This document shows, piece after piece, positions 58,662 to 64,000 of a DNA stretch of 64,000 nt. Numbering within the stretch: the stretch's first letter is position 1; every line of letters begins with the position of its first letter. The notes under the pieces were generated by a model that had not been told where the DNA came from, searched no databases, and saw nothing but the letters and a program-made list of their open reading frames with translations. The translations under genes and the position numbers were made by a program. The DNA is from Acanthococcus lagerstroemiae (lineage: Eukaryota > Arthropoda > Insecta > Hemiptera > Eriococcidae), in NCBI GenBank assembly GCA_031841125.1, contig CM063110.1:37463214-37527213 (forward strand), read 5' to 3'.

Positions 58662-59019
58662 GTAACTCGTTTTTTCGATACAAATACTTGGAAGGCCCCA
58701 AAAAAGGGAGAATGAAGGAAAGAAAATGGTACAAAGAGTTGTACCATTGCGAAGGCGTAGTTTATAAGAGATTTATTGATTGCAGTTCCAGTGTCGATCC
58801 AGGGTTGGTGCGAACATTGGTGGGGGGGGGGGGGTGGCAAAAGTACCGACCATCGACATGTATTAATAATCTATATTCTAGATAATTACAGGCAAGGCTG
58901 TAACTGTAACGAATTGCAATTTGTTGTGTTCCAGTTCACTCATGAACACTCTTGTGATCTTTCTTGGGGGAGGGGGGGTCCAGCCACGGCATATACTGCC
59001 TATTGGCTAAACACGTGGA
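58662..59019. other. ABCG intron start, nothing recognised
   Basis: Begins with the donor GTAACT. A G12 run lies at about 58821-58833. The last part is probably the 3' end region of the minus-strand LINE. Confidence 0.45.
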
Positions 59020-59860
59020 GACTGTATGAATTACATTTTGGAGTAGAGGTTTGTGGCTTTTAGGAATGACATGAGTTTAAGGTTTTGAGCGTGATTGTCG
59101 GAGAGTAGAGATTCAAGTGCTGCGTTTGGGACGCGTAAGTTTTGCTGGGATTGGAATTTTGGGCATTAGGTAATTACATGGTTAATAAAGATAGGAGTAT
59201 TCCATGCATCGCAGATTGGTTGGGGTAGTTTGTTCAGGATATATAGCATTGAGTGAGAGCGGAGTGTTCAGTTCTTAGTTTGAAAAATATTACTTCGTCT
59301 TTTCTGGACTATTGATAGGATATTTACCGGGAGTAAACTGTGTTTTTTTTTTAATTTTAGTTTGTTAGCTGGTGGGATTAGATCCCAGTGTCGTTGGAGG
59401 GATTTGTGCACGAGTGATTTACTGATTTTTTTGAGTCTGAAATCGGGATTGGAATGTTAGGAACTGGAGGAATGTTCAAGGAAAGTTTAGCGGTTTCATC
59501 GGATATGTTGTTCTGAGGAATGTTAGAGTGGGAGGGGATCCAACATAGAGTGAGTTCGGTGTTTGAGGACGATAGCATTTCCACCATCTTTTGGAAGATG
59601 GTATGTTGTTTTTTTTCGTGGAAATTTTATATGGATAGGAGAACTAATTACGAGTCTGTAAGAATTAGAAAACAGTGGCGTGCGGTGATTTTTCTAGGAG
59701 GTAAGCGATAAGCGTAGATGTGAAGTAAAAATCAGAATAAAAGTATAAAACACGCTACTACATACAAAATAGCATTGATGAAATTATTCAAATTGTTGTA
59801 TCCCTGTGTAGGGTCATTCCATATGCATTTATTCTTTTTTTCTGTGACGAATAATAGATA

Positions 59861-60162
59861 CAGGGATGTGCAACCAAAGAGTTTTTCCTAGGGGGGGGGG
59901 GGCAAAAATTGCAAAAATTGTGAAAGTCCCAACTGACTCAACTCAAAATTACCAAGTATCAAAGCAAAAAAAAAAAACCTTTTGACTTGTTGGATTTTTC
60001 CAACTTTGCAACTCAATTTCCAAGTATCAAAGCATAAAAAAGAAACCTTTTGACTTATTGGATTTTCCCACCTCTGCCTGATAGAAATTGTAAATTTTCC
60101 CAACTGCTAAGTGAAAAATTCTTATAGGGGGAAGTCCCCCCCCCCATATTAGTAAGTCCCTG
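59861..60162. mobile_element. hAT-type MITE, family 1, copy 3 (nested)
   Basis: Starts CAGGGATGTGCAACC and ends AGTAAGTCCCTG. Flanks AATAGATA and AATAGACA match at 7 of 8. It occupies the same position inside its host element as the copy at 32653-33003. Confidence 0.82.
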
Positions 60163-60173
60163 AATAGACATGG

Positions 60174-60422
60174 TCAACAAAACAGTTTTCCATCATCTTC
60201 ACAACCGGTTAACCACAAAATGTTTTCACATTGTGATACGTGGCCATGTCTAGTAAAACTCAAGCCACCTCTCTTTTGCACAGTTTTTAAAAATGGTGAT
60301 TCTGGTTTAGTCTTCCCACCATTAATAATTTCTAATTGTTCATTAAGAGTAAGTCGCGAAAACGATTTCTCAATAAGATCTCGAATACGCAATTTGAGGA
60401 CAAAAAAACACGGAGCATTCAA
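60174..60422 (-). pseudogene. Truncated ZMYM1-like hAT transposase N-terminus, copy 2
   Basis: Minus-strand frame with LRIRDLIEKSFSRLTLNEQ, KRGGLSFTRHGHVSQCENIL and WLTGCEDDGKLFC. It aligns residue by residue with the fragment at 33004-33232 and shows the same TTF-type finger signature. The frame ends just after the finger, at the border of the nested MITE. The two copies differ at many residues, so they are not a recent duplicate. Confidence 0.65.
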
Positions 60423-61081
60423 ACATAACCCTGTTGACTAGTAGAAGAACATAATGAAGTTTCACTGTGAACTTCGACGTTCGTGTGTAGCCGAACCGAG
60501 CCGAAAACGCTTTAAAAAGTGCTTCCAGAACGCAACCAAACGCACAGGTTTCGTCGCGTTAAACATGCTAGTGTGTTTTTTGTGTTGGTAATTAACACGA
60601 AGGCGGAGTGTAAGTCGTGCAGTGCGTGCAGCATAGGAAAGAAGCGTTAGATCCAATGCACTTCTCTCTGGCCTATACAAAAAAATATACATGTATAAGG
60701 ATTGTCAGACGCCAAACACTATACATTTCCCATGAATTTATTATGTAATGAAGTGTAAGCATTGTAAGCGTTAATACAGTCGCTGTTTCGCTCAATTTTT
60801 CATTATCTTTTATTTGTTCCAAGTTGAAGTTGATATTGTATGTGAAAACTTATTTTCTCGGGAATTTTCAGGGTAAACGGCGCTTACCTTGCTTGCTTGA
60901 AATGCATGCCACTGTAAGAAATCGTTTAGTGTGAGGTCTCGGCAATACTGGATGGCTAGTTTAACGGCACAGAGTTCTATTGAAAGGATTGAGAAATGTG
61001 TAGGTAGTGGGTATGGGATTCAAATGTTATCGTGGACAAGAGAGCATCCAGATTTATCTGCCGATTTGGACATCAGTATAG

Positions 61082-61470
61082 CAAGGTTGCCACTTTTTTC
61101 AGGATTGGTTTTCCCTGACTTTTCCCGGTTTTCCAGGCTAACTTTTCCAATTTTCCCTGACTTTTTTACAGGATTCCGAGAAAGCCCAGAGGGAGGAGAG
61201 TCACAGAAATTTTTTACAATACAGATTTTAAAAAAATCGCTATCGAGAAGAAGAAGGTATAGATGTAATTTATGTAATATTTTTCAATATTAGAAATACT
61301 CAAAGAAAGTTGAGTCCATTCCAACAGATAAAAAAAGTTTACTCTGATAAAATACGAACTCGTTTGTTATTTTCAGAAAATTTCCCTGACTTAAATGAAA
61401 ATTCCCTGACTTTTCCCTGACTGACCAAATTCCCTGACTTTTCCCGGTTTTCCAGAAAGTGGCAACCCTG
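61082..61470. mobile_element. 389-bp hAT MITE (CAGGGTTGCCAC ends)
   Basis: The left end CAAGGTTGCCACTTTTTT and the inverted right end CAGGGTTGCCACTTTCTGG are followed on both sides by CCGGGAAAAGTCAGGGAAA-type sequence (present as its inverse on the left). TATAG is found on both outer sides. It separates the start of the LINE RNase H (YTD) from the rest. This end sequence resembles one I know from hAT-derived repeats in many animals. Confidence 0.75.
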
Positions 61471-61479
61471 TATAGGTAT

Positions 61480-61744
61480 ATCGATAGTGACATGCACAAA
61501 ATGCCTAAGTGATATTTTGGTCGAAAATGAGTTAGATAGCTACAGAAATAAGAAGGTAAGCAGACAAACTACCTGCCGACATTGATAACAGAACGAAATA
61601 GTTCATAATTTCATTCCCCCCTCCCCCCGGCAGCGGTACTCAAATGTGTTACATGCATCGAAAACGGTAGGTTAAAATTACAAATTGCTCTCCTGAAAAA
61701 TTAGTAAAATGTCACTTGGGCAATTTGTGCATCTCACCATCGAT
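61480..61744. mobile_element. MITE with long inverted ends, family 2, copy 2
   Basis: Left ATCGATAGTGACATGCACAA and inverted right ATCGATGGTGAGATGCACAA, extended by ATGCCTAAGTGATATTTT / TTGCCCAAGTGACATTTT, give about 40 bp of inverted ends. Related to 52768-53254. It lies inside the LINE just outside the start of its RNase H. Confidence 0.72.
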
Positions 61745-62637
61745 GTTTGGATGGAATTAGGGTATTTGTTAAGGAGATGATTGAGATTTTGGTGGGATTT
61801 GTTGAGGTTGGTAAGCGATAAATCTAGCTTTGGTGAGTATGAGAGCCCAGGTTGATTGATATTATAAGGGAGATACGTAATAGTTTGGTATTAGTTTGGA
61901 TGATCGATTGTAAGAGATTGTTGTAATTGAAAGGGAGGGAATTAGGAGGAACCATGAAATGAAGGGAGCTGGCCAAATTAGGTTTAGCGAGAATATTGGG
62001 ATAACATTTGTGTAGATGAAATACCATTGAATATAGATGAGGTTCGGATGACTCGCATAGCAAATAGTCGATAGGAGTAGTTCGGAAGGCACCGGTGATA
62101 AGTCTTAGACATGAGCTCTAGACAGTATTTAAAGCGTCGAGGCGCGATTGAGAGGTAAAACCGTACAATGGTGCAGCATAGTCGATTACCAGGCGGATGA
62201 GAATTTGGTGCAGTTTCAGGAGCGTTGATCAATCCGATCCGTATGAGGTGTGAGCGAGTTTTCTAAGAAGGTTGATTTTCCTGAAGCATTTGCTTTTAAG
62301 ATTTTGGATCTATGGAGTCCAGGATGAGGAGTTATTTGACGTTACTTCAGACGAATAGGCGTATTAGTTAGGTTGATATTTAGGTTTTTGGGACATTTAT
62401 AATGTTTATAGAAGTGAATGGCAGAGAATTGGGTTGACAGCTGCTTGTTGAAGGAGGTTTTCTCCGAGTTTGGGGTCTTTGCAACAGATGTAGATGCAGA
62501 AGTTATGTGCAAAGAGTGCTTTGGAGATGAATGGAGGAACAGACAATGTAAGGTCGTTTATACTTATTAGAAATAGAATTGGGCTGAGTATTGCTCCTTG
62601 AGGGTAGAGAATGAATTTGCGATAAAAAAGATCTGCT

Positions 62638-62930
62638 TAGTCACACAGTGGTTTTAGAATGGGTTCACAATTAAGTCAAACAACGCCACAGATGAGCTTC
62701 ATGCTTGAGTCACAGACTTTAGTCACAAAGAGGTCACAGAATGGGGCCCTAATTGAGTCACAACAGCGCCACAGGTAAGCCTCATATTTGAGTCACAAAT
62801 GAGTCACAAACTTCAGTCACACAGTGGTCACAGAACGGAGTCACAACTGAGTCACAACAGCGCCACAGATGAGCCTCATGCTTGAGTCGCAAACGAGTCA
62901 CAAACTTCAGTCACACACTATTTACACTGC
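62638..62930. repeat. Tandem GAGTCACAA-rich repeat, ~3 units
   Basis: Units of roughly 90-100 bp, each with CACACAGTGGTCACAGAA, GAGTCACAACAGCGCCACAG, GAGCCTCATGCTTGAGTC and CAAACTTCAGTCACA. It sits at the truncated 5' edge of the jockey-like LINE. No coding role is seen. Confidence 0.75.
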
Positions 62931-63135
62931 TGCCTAATGAGATCAAACCTCTAGAACTTTTCACTTGTGAAACACAAGGTTTCGAAAACCAGGGTACTGC
63001 TAGTTTTAGTCCCCCCTCCTCCCTGGGGGCACCAACCCTAGGTCGAACGGTTGAAGCTTATGTAAGTCGCATCGAATAACTGCATTTATTCTTTAGTGTC
63101 CATGTTGGAGTGTGAGTGAACTTGGGAAATTCTGA

Positions 63136-63287
63136 ATGTAGGGTGTGTTAATTCACAATTTCTTTCTTCTGTAATCCAGAGCGCTTTTGGCTGTTATGCC
63201 ATCTTCAGTGCCCTCTGAAGACGACATAACAGCCGAAAGCGCTCTGGACTACAGAAGAAAGAAATTGTGAATTAGCACACCCTACAT
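63136..63287. repeat. Near-perfect hairpin, 73-bp arms
   Basis: Arms 63136-63208 and 63215-63287 agree at 68 of 73 positions with a 6-nt loop; all five differences are transitions. It ends 70 bp before the ABCG exon at 63358. It may be a fold-back MITE, but I see no target duplication. Confidence 0.9.
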
Positions 63288-63357
63288 ACTGCATATTATT
63301 CTTAATTCATATTCTCCGTTTCGTTGTTCGCTAAAAATGTACTTTTCCTTTTTTCAG

Positions 63358-63507
63358 TAATTGAAATTACAGACAGCGACCACGAAGAAAATATAGACGT
63401 GTTGTCACAGGCGATCAGCAACGGAAAGCTGTGCCAGTACAAAAGTGGGCCCGTCAACATCCCATCAACACAAAACAACAATATATTACCGCTAAACAAT
63501 AATACAG
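63358..63507 (+). CDS. ABCG half-transporter, internal exon (post-NBD linker)
   Basis: Fourth visible exon of the ABCG gene. The acceptor is a TTTTTTCAG tract ending at 63357. The donor is most simply GT at 63508, giving a phase-1 end. The first two bases complete Val, so the join reads NPADFVIEITDSDHEEN. The rest is a polar linker (AISNGKLCQYKSG, then an Asn-rich stretch around residues 40-49) that should lead to the membrane domain, which lies outside the window. The linker is poorly conserved in the family, so support comes from the correct splice phase, the acceptor and the VIE motif. A 152-bp near-perfect hairpin ends only 70 bp upstream of the exon start, between it and any branch point further away. 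Confidence 0.78.
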
Positions 63508-64000
63508 GTTATTTGAAACGCCAGTTTCCTTTAACGATTGATGTTTTTATTTTCTACGAAATAGGTGCAGACACACGAAGACGTCACTTTAATTACAGCT
63601 GCGAAATGGGAAGTTTGAATTCGATATAAAAGCCTCGTGATTCTAAATTTTCAGTATGGAAACAAAATAGAAAATATCCTGAAATGTTTATAAATGTCTT
63701 TTGCGTCTTACTTTTTTCCTTTCAATTAAAAATTTTTCAATATCAACAATCTTATGCATATTGAAGAGAATTTTGAATGAAAAGCAAAAACAGTACACAA
63801 GAGAGTGTACATACAAACATTTCAGGATGCTAAATACAGAATGTCAAAGAAATTAGTTAAATTTTGATGCTGTAAAAGCGCAAGAATTTTTGGGTCAGAA
63901 TAGGATAGAAGTGGCTCCTGCCCTCTAAATGTCAATATCTTTGGTAGAATACGAGCAGGTCTTACAATCCTTCGAAACTTTATTAAAATTCACTGACGTT
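63508..64000. other. ABCG intron, incomplete
   Basis: Begins with the donor GTTATT. No further exon is recognisable before the window ends. Confidence 0.5.

Larger units (their letters stand above)
59673..60914 (-). mobile_element. hAT relic with TTF-type zinc finger, copy 2
   Basis: 1242-bp element with ends CAGTGGCGTGCGGTG and, inverted, CAGTGGCATGCATTTC. Flanks TTAGAAAA (59665-59672) and TAAGAAAT (60915-60922) match at 6 of 8. It sits inside the RNase H region of the jockey-like LINE. It contains a family-1 MITE (59861-60162) and a truncated transposase start (60174-60422). Close relative of 32532-33772. Confidence 0.83.
59020..62645 (-). mobile_element. Jockey-like LINE, RT plus RNase H, broken by DNA elements
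   Basis: Read on the minus strand. RT palm: YPQGAILSPILFLISINDLT (about 62540-62600), then KALFAHNFCIYI at about 62490-62520, where the catalytic YADD/FADD is FAHN. Thumb and connection 62230-61860: LIRLVIDYAAPLYG, CLRLITGAFRTTPI and YLLCESSEPHLY, typical jockey-clade text. RNase H starts with a YTD near 61480/61080, continues GCSLVHDN and ELCAVKLAIQYCRDL (about 60925-61060), and after the insertion gives WIPSHSNIPQNNISDETAKLSL (59440-59540). A C-terminal region ends in a stop near 59027. Interrupted by MITEs at 61480-61744 and 61082-61470 and by a hAT at 59673-60914. 5' truncated near 62645. Inactive. Confidence 0.87.

Noticed and set aside
58662..58885. Extension of the ABCG exon to the end of its open frame
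   Set aside because: The splice donor at 58662 gives the conserved NPADF-VIE join; the extension has no family similarity.
63180..63287. Hammerhead-type ribozyme (CTGAAGA...CCGAAA words)
   Set aside because: The core would need CUGAUGA and proper stems; here the sequence pairs end to end as a simple hairpin instead.

Overview
The window looks like nuclear DNA from an arthropod, most likely an insect (a hemipteran is plausible but not provable here). It is AT-rich. One gene is spread over tens of kilobases with very large introns, GT/AG splice sites are visible, and the rest is densely packed with non-LTR retrotransposons (RTE/CFDP2-like and jockey-like), a BEL/Pao remnant, a tRNA-derived SINE and many hAT-type DNA elements. 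There are no prokaryotic features.

The only host gene I can support is an ABCG-type half-transporter on the + strand. Four internal exons are recognisable: 34557-34749, 51154-51299, 58423-58661 and 63358-63507. Their reading phases join correctly across every intron. In order they encode the Q-loop region, the ABC signature plus Walker B, the D-loop plus H-loop, and the linker after the nucleotide-binding domain. The Walker A exon and the membrane domain are not seen and presumably lie upstream and downstream of the window. The three introns are about 16.4, 7.1 and 4.7 kb.

Layout. 0-12 kb: hAT MITEs (46-348, 5060-5597, 9238-9390), a hAT transposase remnant (6598-7339), a perfect-IR element (8159-8530) inside a degenerate GACTC-rich array, and an AT microsatellite. 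12-14 kb: an RTE-like LINE. 16.2-19 kb: a long degenerate ~30-nt minisatellite. 22-25.5 kb: a 129-bp tandem duplication, a LINE fragment, SINE copies and a ~140-bp triplicate. 26.3-29.6 kb: a three-layer nest (LINE RT, then a 3.1-kb hAT with perfect 8-bp TSD, then a second LINE). 31.3-33.8 kb: a LINE next to a hAT relic encoding a TTF-type zinc finger. 34.6-63.5 kb: the ABCG exons, whose introns hold composite MITE pairs, nested hATs, a BEL/Pao remnant, SINEs, a jockey-like LINE broken by several DNA elements, and a 73-bp-arm hairpin just upstream of the last visible exon.

The most unusual structure is a pair of composite DNA elements (37631-38787 and 42932-45497, in opposite orientation). 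Each has two direct copies of one MITE bracketing the same ~0.63-kb spacer. The second has a perfect 8-bp target duplication around its outer ends, which implies that MITE-spacer-MITE moved as a unit. All coordinates of elements, repeats and splice sites were read by eye; no alignment or database search was run.
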